Positions 1 through 5,360 of a stretch of DNA of 5,548 nt are shown here, piece after piece. The notes beneath the pieces were generated by a model, which saw only the letters and a list, made by a program, of their open reading frames with translations, did not search any database and was not told where the DNA came from. A program made the translations under genes and the position numbers. The stretch comes from Actinomycetota bacterium (GTDB taxonomy: Bacteria > Actinomycetota > UBA4738 > HRBIN12): positions 1-5,548 of the forward strand of contig VAYX01000129.1 of NCBI GenBank assembly GCA_005885325.1. The letters are read 5' to 3'. Within the stretch, counting starts at the first letter, position 1; every line of letters begins with the position of its first letter.

Positions 1-40
1 CCGAACGAAATGCCCGTGACTGTTCCGAATCGCCGATCGC

Positions 41-68
41 GGGCGGCAACTCCTCGTTGCCAACGCCC
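41..68. repeat. Imperfect hairpin upstream of the first gene
   Basis: A perfect 6-bp inverted repeat, GGCAAC (45-50) and GTTGCC (56-61), flanks the 5-base loop TCCTC. The stem can be extended by GGGC (41-44) pairing with GCCC (65-68) across a 3-base bulge. It lies just before the predicted -35 box. No T-run follows on either strand, so it is not a clear intrinsic terminator. It could be the end of an upstream transcript or part of a regulatory region. Its function is unknown. Confidence 0.4.
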
Positions 69-73
69 GTACA

Positions 74-102
74 TGAACATGATGTTCGGTAATAGATAGA
101 AT
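74..102 (+). promoter_or_regulatory. Predicted sigma-70-type promoter for the membrane-fused binding protein
   Basis: The -35 box TGAACA (74-79) matches TTGACA at 4 of 6 positions. The -10 box TAGAAT (97-102) matches TATAAT at 5 of 6. The spacer is exactly 17 bases. Transcription would start near 109, giving a leader of about 30 bases that contains the ribosome-binding site GGGAG (126-130), 7 bases before the ATG at 138. This stretch is clearly more AT-rich than the surrounding genes, as expected for a promoter. The call rests on consensus matching alone. Confidence 0.5.
75..87. promoter_or_regulatory. Operator-like palindrome overlapping the -35 box
   Basis: GAACAT-G-ATGTTC is a perfect 6+6 bp inverted repeat with one central base. 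It covers five of the six bases of the predicted -35 box and the start of the spacer, which is where a repressor dimer would block RNA polymerase. It resembles the GAAC-N4-GTTC LexA box of Gram-positive bacteria but has five bases between the half-sites, so LexA is not claimed. The binding protein is unknown. Confidence 0.35.
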
Positions 103-137
103 GTCAACTATCAAACACATCGTTCGGGAGTGGTACC

Positions 138-1652
138 ATGACCCAGACCCTCGAGCTCCATCACGCCGCCCGCCGCTCGCTGCTGAGCGTCGTACTGACC
201 GCCGTGCTCATCACGATCAATCACCTCTCCGTGCTCGGGCCTAAAGCGTTCGGCCTCGGCGCCGTCCTGATCGTCGTGCCGTCACTGCTGCTCTGGTGGT
301 TCAAGCGGACCCAGAGCAACGCGGCGTTTGGCGGCTACCTCGTGATGAATCTCTGGGTGGTGATCGGGTTCGGGGTGCTCAAGGGATTGTGGAAGAGCGC
401 GCTGCCGGTCTTCGCCGGCACGCTCCTGTCCGCGCTCTCGACGTCATATCCCCGACCCACGCTCGCGCCGGTATGGGTGGAAGTCAGCGGCGTCGCGATG
501 CTCATCGGGAGCGCATTCGTTGCCGCGTTCGCGTATCGGCTGGTCCGGGCGCGGTGGGGCACGGCGCGCGCATCCATCTTGCCCGCGTCGGCCGGCGTCC
601 TCGCCTTGGGGGTCATCGTCGCCGCCTACGTGGTCACGGATCGGGATCGCTGGGTCGCGCCGTCCAACGGCATCGTCAAGATCGGCGTGATCGTGCCGAC
701 GGGTGGACCGTACGTCGTTCTCGGAAGCTCATTTCTCAAAGCCGTGCAGATGGCGCAGTCCGACCTCCGCGACACGAAGTATCAGTACCAGCTCGTCCTC
801 GTCGATGTCGGACAAGATCCCTATCAGGCGAGGGCAGCGATTCAGCGAGCGATTCAGGACGAGCGGGTCTCTGCAATCGTCGGTGGCATCTCGCGGTTCG
901 GTCAGGTCACTCGGCCCCTCGCAAGCGCGGCGCAGATCCTGCATACGTGTGTGTGCTCCGTTACGTCAATCGGCGATGGGGCGTACAACTTCACGAACAT
1001 CCCGTCACCGGAAGCCGAGGGAGTGCGCTGGGTGCAGGAAGCGCAGCGGCGGGGCATCCGAAACATCGCCCTGCTCACCCAGGACTATCCGAGCATCCAA
1101 GGTCACCTCGAGGCGCTCAAGGTTGAAGTACGCCGTGCCGGGCTCACGATCACCGACGCGCAGGAATTCGACGATTCGGTCACGGATTTTCGGAAGTTGA
1201 TCGCGCGAGCGCGGGCCTCGCACCCCGACGTCTATTATGTCGAAGCGCTGAATCCTCAGCTGGATGAGCTCGCTCAACAGTTAGCAGACGCCAAGATCCG
1301 CAACATCGCTTCGGTCGTGGCCCCATCGGTCAGCCAGCGGCCCGAACTGTTCGAAGCAACCTGGTATACCGACAGCAATCTCCGGGATTTTGCCTTCAAG
1401 ACCCGGTTCGAAAAACTGTATCCCGGCACGCAGTTCGCCACGCACATGATGCCCTACGCGTATGACGACTTCAACATGATCGTGCAGGCGTTCGAGCGCG
1501 GAGAGAATCCGGCGGTGTATGTCCGCAACATCCGAACCTATGATGGCAACGCGGGCACGCTGACCAAGCTGGCGGGCAGTGGCAACTTCCAATCGATGCC
1601 GGCCGTGTGGGAGATCGAGCATGGCAAGCCGGTGTTGCTCTCACATCAGTAG
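138..1652 (+). CDS. Membrane-anchored type-1 periplasmic solute-binding protein (Leu/Ile/Val-receptor family)
   Basis: Residues about 178-504 form a type-1 periplasmic binding domain of the ABC-transporter branched-chain amino acid receptor family. It opens with the typical strand IVKIGVIVPTGGPY. Further hallmarks are VSAIVGGISRFGQV (244-257), RNIALLTQDYPSIQG (308-322), the DFRKLIARARASHPDVYYVEA stretch around 350-370 and the late MPYAYDDFNMIVQAFE segment (438-453). Usually such proteins have a cleavable signal peptide. Here about 165 residues precede the domain and hold about five hydrophobic helices (near 14-33, 37-55, 64-85, 113-135 and 147-166). Positive charges after helix 2 (KR) and helix 4 (RLVRARW) put those loops inside, which places the binding domain outside the membrane. 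The start ATG has GGGAG 7 bases upstream. No permease or ATPase gene lies nearby, so transport or ligand sensing are both possible. The ligand is unknown; branched-chain amino acids, amides or aromatics are all bound by this family. Confidence 0.88.
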   Translation: MTQTLELHHAARRSLLSVVLTAVLITINHLSVLGPKAFGLGAVLIVVPSLLLWWFKRTQSNAAFGGYLVMNLWVVIGFGVLKGLWKSALPVFAGTLLSALSTSYPRPTLAPVWVEVSGVAMLIGSAFVAAFAYRLVRARWGTARASILPASAGVLALGVIVAAYVVTDRDRWVAPSNGIVKIGVIVPTGGPYVVLGSSFLKAVQMAQSDLRDTKYQYQLVLVDVGQDPYQARAAIQRAIQDERVSAIVGGISRFGQVTRPLASAAQILHTCVCSVTSIGDGAYNFTNIPSPEAEGVRWVQEAQRRGIRNIALLTQDYPSIQGHLEALKVEVRRAGLTITDAQEFDDSVTDFRKLIARARASHPDVYYVEALNPQLDELAQQLADAKIRNIASVVAPSVSQRPELFEATWYTDSNLRDFAFKTRFEKLYPGTQFATHMMPYAYDDFNMIVQAFERGENPAVYVRNIRTYDGNAGTLTKLAGSGNFQSMPAVWEIEHGKPVLLSHQ

Positions 1653-1667
1653 GACCATGGAGGTCTT

Positions 1668-1808
1668 ATGACAAAAGCGACGCGGACGGCGATGCTCCTG
1701 GCGCTGGTGATCGGAACGATGCTGGGAGGGGCGTATCTCATCACGGGGAGGAACAATGTTGCCATGAACAGCGCACACCAAGAAACGCCGTCCGGATTCC
1801 TTCACTAG
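1668..1808 (+). CDS. Small single-helix membrane protein, 46 aa, unknown function
   Basis: This short frame starts with ATG 15 bases after the stop of the binding-protein gene. It has a strong Shine-Dalgarno sequence GGAGG (1659-1663), 4 bases before the start. It reads MTKATRTAMLLALVIG at the N-terminus: a basic start followed by a hydrophobic segment at about residues 8-26, then a short polar tail ending in SGFLH. That suits a membrane microprotein co-transcribed with the preceding gene. The first 28 residues loosely resemble the N-terminal membrane segment of HtpX proteases (K/R-T-A-x-L-L, later GR), so a truncated relic of a longer gene is an alternative. No known small-protein family was recognised. 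The reading frame continues directly into the ArsR remnant after the TAG. Confidence 0.5.
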   Translation: MTKATRTAMLLALVIGTMLGGAYLITGRNNVAMNSAHQETPSGFLH

Positions 1809-1979
1809 GGTCTGAGGTTGGCGGAAGTTCTCGACCACCATGATCAAGCGATTACGCGCCACCTCCGCGCCCTCGGCGACGTGGGGCTCGTGGGCCACGC
1901 CCGCCGGGGGCGTGAGCGGGTCTGGGATCTGAATCGCTAACGCCTGGAGAGAGCAAAGCGGTACCTCGACAAAGCCCCT
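1809..1979 (+). pseudogene. Remnant of an ArsR-family transcriptional regulator
   Basis: Read in the frame of the preceding microprotein, this stretch gives an unmistakable ArsR/SmtB winged-helix core. It contains LAEVLDHH, then the recognition helix ITRHLRALGDVGLV (family pattern xSRHLRxLxxAGLV), the wing RRGRERVWDLN and, after a TAA at 1938-1940, the dimerisation-helix start RLERAKRYLDK. Intact members have about 100-120 residues. Here the first roughly 40 (the N-terminal helices) and the C-terminal end are missing, a TAG (1806-1808) stands just upstream, and the only possible start is a TTG at 1818 without a ribosome-binding site. The TAA may derive from a GAA or CAA codon by one substitution. 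The homology ends where the convergent amine oxidase gene ends. I infer a dead gene fragment left by a rearrangement. A translated 40-residue peptide cannot be excluded but would lack a complete fold. Confidence 0.75.
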
Positions 1980-3231
1980 AGCCGCGCAGAACTTCTCTCG
2001 CGACCCGCTGCGCGCTGGCGATCGCGCCGTGGACCGTCGCGTTCTGGCCATCTGATTCCGTGGCTTCCCCCGCGAAGAACAGCGTCCCATCGAGCGGCAC
2101 CCCCAACTCCTCTCCCGCGACGCTGCCGCCGACCGCGGCATAGCTGTAGGCCCCGCGCGAGAACGGATCGGCCTGCCAGTCGTGACTGAATCCGCCACGC
2201 AGTCCCTTGTGCAGCCGCGCCGGGTCCATCCCGAGGACTTGCGGCAACGCGTCGAGCGCGGCGCGGACGCGCTGCGCCTCACTGAGCCCGGCGAGCGCCC
2301 GCGCATGGGGACCCCCGGCCCAGCCCGTCACGACTGGAAACGGCGGTGGGCGGCTCACCCACCATGCCGGAAACGGAGGATCACCGGTGAGCAGGAAACC
2401 GTCGCTCGAAAGACGATCCTGTGTCGCCCAGACCTCGCTCTCGACGCACAAGCTGACGCGCACGACCGCGCCCATCTCCAAAGTGCGCAGCGCCTGTTCC
2501 TTTCCCGTCAGCGCCGGCGTGAAGTGGAGTGTCCCGGCCTTGAGCACGCCGAGTGGCACCGTGACGATCGCCTGCGGCGCCGTGAACTCCGCGCCGGTGG
2601 AGGTCCTGATGAGCACCCGCTTCCGTCGCCATTCGACGGCAGTCGCCACGACGTTGCACTGCACATCGCAGAGCTGAGCGTCGACCCGTTGGAAGATGGC
2701 CGTCACGAGGCTGTCGTAGCCCTCGGCGAACCGGAACTGCCGGTCGCCCCCTGGTCGCTCGTCCGCAGCGGTGTTGCGGATCAGGGACTGCACGCTCATA
2801 CGAGCGGGATCGGCTGCGTGATAGCCCTCGACGAGACGCAGCGCTCGCGCCTTGATCTCGGGGTTTGCGTCGACGCGTTCGACGAGATGCTGGAAGGATT
2901 CGTCGGCAGCTCCGACCGACGCGAGCCCGAGCAGCGTATCCATGGCAGAGAAGTAGTCCGGCGCGACGGGCCGGCGCGGCGCGCCTCGGACCACCTCCCG
3001 GAGCCGCAGGCCACCTTCCTGGACGACCGCGAGAGTCTCGGGGAAGGCTCCGTGAACGAACTCGGCGCCGAGCTCGACCGGGCCGTCGGCCGTGTGGTGC
3101 GTCATGACGCGGCCGCCGAGGCGATCCCGTGCCTCGAGCACCAGGACGCGCGCGCCCGCTGCCGAGAGCTCGCGCGCCGCGGTCAGGCCGGCGACGCCGG
3201 CGCCAATGATCACCACCTGTGGGTCGGTCAT
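1978..3231 (-). CDS. FAD-dependent amine oxidase (flavin monoamine oxidase family)
   Basis: The protein starts with the Rossmann dinucleotide fold VVIIGAGVAGLTAA, its GxGxxG motif, and the following acidic strand end VLVLEARDRLGGR, which binds the FAD ribose and identifies the amine oxidase/GMC-like flavoprotein group. Next come VELGAEFVHG, a middle segment IVTVPLGVLKAG typical of monoamine oxidases, and the C-terminal FAD signature GTLFFAGEAT followed by GAIASAQRVAREVL. About 417 residues is a normal length for soluble bacterial members. They oxidise primary or secondary amines to imines with release of hydrogen peroxide; the substrate here cannot be told. I prefer the ATG at 3229-3231 (MTDPQVV), since the fold begins at once. 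An upstream in-frame ATG at 3253-3255 would add MEDESRPF and overlap the start of the divergent gene. There is no signal peptide, so it is cytoplasmic. Its 3' end touches the ArsR remnant. Confidence 0.92.
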   Translation of the reverse strand: MTDPQVVIIGAGVAGLTAARELSAAGARVLVLEARDRLGGRVMTHHTADGPVELGAEFVHGAFPETLAVVQEGGLRLREVVRGAPRRPVAPDYFSAMDTLLGLASVGAADESFQHLVERVDANPEIKARALRLVEGYHAADPARMSVQSLIRNTAADERPGGDRQFRFAEGYDSLVTAIFQRVDAQLCDVQCNVVATAVEWRRKRVLIRTSTGAEFTAPQAIVTVPLGVLKAGTLHFTPALTGKEQALRTLEMGAVVRVSLCVESEVWATQDRLSSDGFLLTGDPPFPAWWVSRPPPFPVVTGWAGGPHARALAGLSEAQRVRAALDALPQVLGMDPARLHKGLRGGFSHDWQADPFSRGAYSYAAVGGSVAGEELGVPLDGTLFFAGEATESDGQNATVHGAIASAQRVAREVLRG

Positions 3232-3253
3232 AAATGGCCTAGATTCGTCCTCC
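3232..3253. promoter_or_regulatory. 22-base divergent spacer with a possible leaderless promoter
   Basis: Only 22 bases separate the chosen starts of the amine oxidase and the acetyltransferase. On the plus strand, TAGATT (3240-3245) fits the TANNNT form of a -10 box and ends 8 bases before the ATG at 3254, the spacing expected when transcription starts at the start codon. No Shine-Dalgarno sequence stands before that ATG. On the minus strand a GGAGGA (3253-3248) lies 16 bases before the ATG at 3231, too far for a standard site. Control sequences for both genes must therefore lie partly inside the neighbouring coding sequence. Confidence 0.3.
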
Positions 3254-3889
3254 ATGACCGATCTCGATCACGTGGAACAACTGCAATCCTGCAGCGGATC
3301 GATGTTTCGGGAACTGTACGAAATCTACGCCGCATCGATCGCGGTGCGGGAGCAGAAGCCTGAGGCGTGGATCTGCGCGATGGTCCGCGCGCCCGACCAT
3401 TGGGTCGGGGTGATGAAGGACGCCGGCCACGTCAAGGGCTTCAGCATCCTGTTCTTGCCCCCCGCCGAGCGGTTTGCACTGCTCGAGTACATGGCGGTGA
3501 CGCCCGAGCGACGGAATCGCGGCTTGGGGAGCGCATTGTTCAAGCAGACCGTGGCCCCCCACGCGAGCCTCCCCATCTTGCTCGAGGTCGACTCCGACCG
3601 GGAAGCGTCCGCCGACCGGGGGCTGCGGACGCGCAGACAGCAGTTCTATCGGCGTCTGGGGTGTATGCGAGTCTCCGGGCTGCACTACATCCTGCCGTTG
3701 CCTGGCCAAGGCCCTGTCCCCGAGATGGACGTGATGCTGTACTCGGCGGAACCGCTGCGGCAGCTTCCCAAGGGCGACCTGGAACGATGGCTCCGGACGA
3801 TCTATCGGGACGTGTACCGCTGCTCGTTTGACGATCCGCGGATCGACCGGATGTTGCACGACGTGTCAGACCCCGTTCGACTCGAGTGA
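3254..3889 (+). CDS. GNAT-family N-acetyltransferase
   Basis: The 211-residue product has the GNAT acetyl-CoA-binding motif A: a beta strand ALLEYMAVTP followed by ERRNRGLGSALFKQ, containing R87-N-R-G90-L-G92, which holds the pyrophosphate of acetyl-CoA. The later strand ILLEVDSD and the segment RRQQFYRRLGCMRVSG (about 128-142) match motif B, where the tyrosine near the acceptor usually sits. Such enzymes transfer an acetyl group to an amine of a small molecule, peptide or protein; the acceptor is unknown. A C-terminal extension of about 45 residues (LPKGDLERWLRTIYRDVYRC and on) lies beyond the core fold. The frame is open upstream to 3092, but those codons lie over the opposite amine oxidase gene and read as low-complexity R/S/P/T sequence, so the ATG at 3254 is preferred. 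It is the first gene of a probable three-gene operon. Confidence 0.85.
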   Translation: MTDLDHVEQLQSCSGSMFRELYEIYAASIAVREQKPEAWICAMVRAPDHWVGVMKDAGHVKGFSILFLPPAERFALLEYMAVTPERRNRGLGSALFKQTVAPHASLPILLEVDSDREASADRGLRTRRQQFYRRLGCMRVSGLHYILPLPGQGPVPEMDVMLYSAEPLRQLPKGDLERWLRTIYRDVYRCSFDDPRIDRMLHDVSDPVRLE

Positions 3890-3896
3890 GTCTGAG

Positions 3897-3902
3897 AGGA
3901 GG
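3897..3902 (+). promoter_or_regulatory. Shine-Dalgarno AGGAGG that selects the GTG start at 3910
   Basis: A perfect AGGAGG lies 7 bases before the in-frame GTG at 3910-3912 and 8 bases after the stop of the acetyltransferase gene. It argues for this start over the GTG at 3886, which overlaps the preceding stop and has no such site, and over the ATG at 3940, which is preceded only by a weaker GAGGGA (3925-3930). Confidence 0.6.
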
Positions 3903-3909
3903 GACCAGC

Positions 3910-4395
3910 GTGGTAGCGTTTGCTGAGGGAACCGAAGTGATGACCATGTGGACGAAAGTTCAGATTATCGCCGACACCGGGGCGGGCCTCGGCATCGTCC
4001 TCACCCTGTTCTATTCGATCTGGAGCTTCCGGACGACACTGCGAGACAGCTACTACGCCGAGCTGGACCGCGTCTATTTCGATCTGCTGCGGCTGGGGCT
4101 TGAGCACCCCGAACTCATGGACTTTCCGACATCGCCCGATCCCGGCAAGGCGCGGGAGTACGATTTGTACGCGTTCATGGTCTGGAACTTCGTGGAGACC
4201 GTTTATGACCGCTGCCAGGGCTGGTCGAAACGACGACTGCGCGAGACCTGGTATCCGGTGATCGCCGCAGAGAACGCCAAGCACCGGGACTGGTTCAACC
4301 TTCCTCAGAACCGGCGGAAGTTCAAGGAGCCGTTTTGCCGGTTCATCGACGCGCACTACCCGATGCCCAAAGCTGGTGCCCGGGCGACCCCCTGA
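3910..4395 (+). CDS. Uncharacterised protein with one N-terminal transmembrane helix
   Basis: About 161 residues. One hydrophobic helix (about 19-41, within IIADTGAGLGIVLTLFYSIW) is followed by RTTLRDSYYAELDRVYFDLL and a soluble, helix-rich domain with many aromatic residues: LYAFMVWNFVETVYDRC, ETWYPVIAAENAKHRDWF and RRKFKEPFCRFIDAHYP. I recognise no named family. The layout, a single helix followed by a tyrosine- and tryptophan-rich helical domain containing a GLEHPEL element, recalls small domains of unknown function in actinobacteria and soil bacteria, but I assign none. No catalytic motif is visible. The start is set by AGGAGG at 3897; the ATG at 3940 would give a 151-residue product with the same helix. 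It follows the acetyltransferase gene by 20 bases, and its TGA overlaps an ATG at 4395 in the frame of the next gene, so translational coupling in one operon is likely. Confidence 0.8.
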   Translation: MVAFAEGTEVMTMWTKVQIIADTGAGLGIVLTLFYSIWSFRTTLRDSYYAELDRVYFDLLRLGLEHPELMDFPTSPDPGKAREYDLYAFMVWNFVETVYDRCQGWSKRRLRETWYPVIAAENAKHRDWFNLPQNRRKFKEPFCRFIDAHYPMPKAGARATP

Positions 4396-4408
4396 TGACT
4401 TTTCAGCC

Positions 4409-4414
4409 GGGAGG
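4409..4414 (+). promoter_or_regulatory. Shine-Dalgarno GGGAGG before the GTG start at 4419
   Basis: GGGAGG sits 4 bases before the in-frame GTG at 4419-4421. It supports that start over the ATG at 4395, which has no purine-rich site upstream and would add eight residues (MTFQPGGH) before the signal peptide. Confidence 0.45.
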
Positions 4415-4418
4415 CCAC

Positions 4419-5360
4419 GTGTACAAACCATTGCTGCTTTCCCTCAACGTGTTCGGCGCCTCGATCGTGTGGGCGCAGGCGCCGGCACAACCCAAGCTCT
4501 CGGTGCATTGGGAGGAGCTGTCGGCGGCCGAATTCAAGGACGGCATCGCCCGGGCGCAAGGCACGTGCCTGCTGCCCTTCGGCATCATGGAGAAGCATGG
4601 GCCTCATCTGCCGCTGGGCAACGATCTGCTCAACGTGCGGTACGTCGCCCTCAATGCCGCCCAGCAGGAATACGCGATCGTATTTCCGGAGTACTATTTC
4701 GGCCAAATCGCCGAAGCGAAACAGCAACCGGGCACGGTGGCCTACAGCCGGCGGCTGCAGCTCGAACTGCTGCAAGAGACGACCGACGAAATGGCCCGGA
4801 ATGGCTGCAAGAAGGTCATCATCGTGAACGGTCACGGCGGCAACAACAGCCTGCTGCCGTATTTCGCGCAGACGCAGCTCGACACGCCGCATGACTACGT
4901 CGTGTACGTGGCGGGGATCGCGCGTAGCGGGCCGGGCGAGCCGAAGCACAAATCGAGCCCGGCGACCGACATGCATGCGGGCGAGAGCGAAACGTCCGTG
5001 AGCATGATCGCGCGGCCCGACCTCGTGCACCTCGATCGCGCAACGCAGGAATCAGGGGCGGATCAGGCGCGCCTGAAGCTCCCGGACGGCGTGTACACGG
5101 GCATCTGGTGGTACGCGCGGTTCCCGAATCACTATGCCGGCGAAGGCGCCGCCGCAACGCGCGAGCTCGGCGAGTTCGAGGTGCGGACGTGGATCAACGG
5201 GATCGTGCAGGCGATCCGTGCAGTCAAACGAGTTCTACGGGCGGAGCACGCATCCGCTGGACACGCCGCAGTAGAACTATGCCTTCCCCCCCAACCGCTC
5301 GAAACGGTACGCGAGCTCCGGCCCTTCGTCCCCCTCGTACGCGAGTTGTGCGATGAGTAG
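4419..5360 (+). CDS. Exported creatininase-family amidohydrolase with a 3' frameshift
   Basis: The mature part shows all metal-ligand motifs of the creatininase family. Numbered from the GTG start, they are LPFGIMEKHGPHLPLGND (E58, H60, D69), IIVNGHGGNN (H139) and DMHAGESETS (H186, E189). The family uses two metal ions to hydrolyse cyclic or linear amides, for example creatinine to creatine; the substrate of this branch is not known. The N-terminus VYKPLLLSLNVFGASIVW followed by AQA-PAQ looks like a Sec signal peptide with cleavage after residue 21, so the enzyme should be periplasmic or secreted. The family fold ends near IVQAIRAVK (262-270). After that the frame reads a non-family tail of about 43 residues and overlaps the convergent gene by 84 bases. 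The +1 frame instead gives NEFYGRSTHPLDTPQ and stops at 5274. I infer a recent frameshift or a sequence error. The catalytic core is complete, so activity may remain. Confidence 0.85.
   Translation: MYKPLLLSLNVFGASIVWAQAPAQPKLSVHWEELSAAEFKDGIARAQGTCLLPFGIMEKHGPHLPLGNDLLNVRYVALNAAQQEYAIVFPEYYFGQIAEAKQQPGTVAYSRRLQLELLQETTDEMARNGCKKVIIVNGHGGNNSLLPYFAQTQLDTPHDYVVYVAGIARSGPGEPKHKSSPATDMHAGESETSVSMIARPDLVHLDRATQESGADQARLKLPDGVYTGIWWYARFPNHYAGEGAAATRELGEFEVRTWINGIVQAIRAVKRVLRAEHASAGHAAVELCLPPQPLETVRELRPFVPLVRELCDE
5227..5274 (+). other. Displaced native C-terminus of the creatininase-like gene (+1 frame)
   Basis: In the +1 frame this stretch reads NEFYGRSTHPLDTPQ and a TAG. As I recall the family, exported creatininase-like proteins often end with a pattern of AIRAVKAD, a few residues, LQ, then (D/N/E)EFxxRxxHP. 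Here AIRAVK is in frame 0 while the EFYGR-THP end is in +1, and the linking residues (about nine) are missing. The TAG at 5272-5274 leaves the convergent gene without overlap. Confidence 0.55.

Noticed and set aside
75..87. LexA (SOS) box
   Set aside because: The half-sites GAAC and GTTC are separated by five bases instead of the four of the Gram-positive consensus, and the controlled gene is not a repair gene.
296..1126. Plus-strand open frame of 276 codons inside the binding-protein gene
   Set aside because: Arginine- and glycine-rich shadow frame without motifs; the overlapping frame carries the recognisable receptor domain.
1896..1914. Perfect 7-bp hairpin CACGCCC-GCCGG-GGGCGTG as a terminator between convergent genes
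   Set aside because: It lies inside the wing-coding part of the ArsR remnant and no T-run follows on either strand.
1641..2306. Minus-strand open frame of 221 codons across the amine oxidase end and the ArsR remnant
   Set aside because: Low-complexity R/S/P-rich translation, out of frame with the amine oxidase and antisense to the regulator remnant.
3092..3253. N-terminal extension of the acetyltransferase from the start at 3092
   Set aside because: The 54 extra residues overlap the amine oxidase N-terminus on the other strand and read as R/S/T/A/P-rich sequence without structure.
2182..3363. Long plus-strand open frame of 393 codons opposite the amine oxidase
   Set aside because: It is an antisense shadow in GC-rich DNA. 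Its translation is rich in R, E, D and H with no fold or motif, while the minus strand encodes a complete FAD enzyme.
5241..5257. GCGGA/TCCGC hairpin as a terminator at the convergent gene ends
   Set aside because: The stem has only 5 bp with a 7-base loop and no T-tract; it falls inside the coding part of the creatininase-like gene.
4419..5360. Creatininase-family member acting in F420 or mycofactocin biosynthesis (ArfB- or MftE-like)
   Set aside because: The signal peptide places it outside the cytoplasm, and no other mycofactocin or F420 biosynthesis gene is visible in the window.
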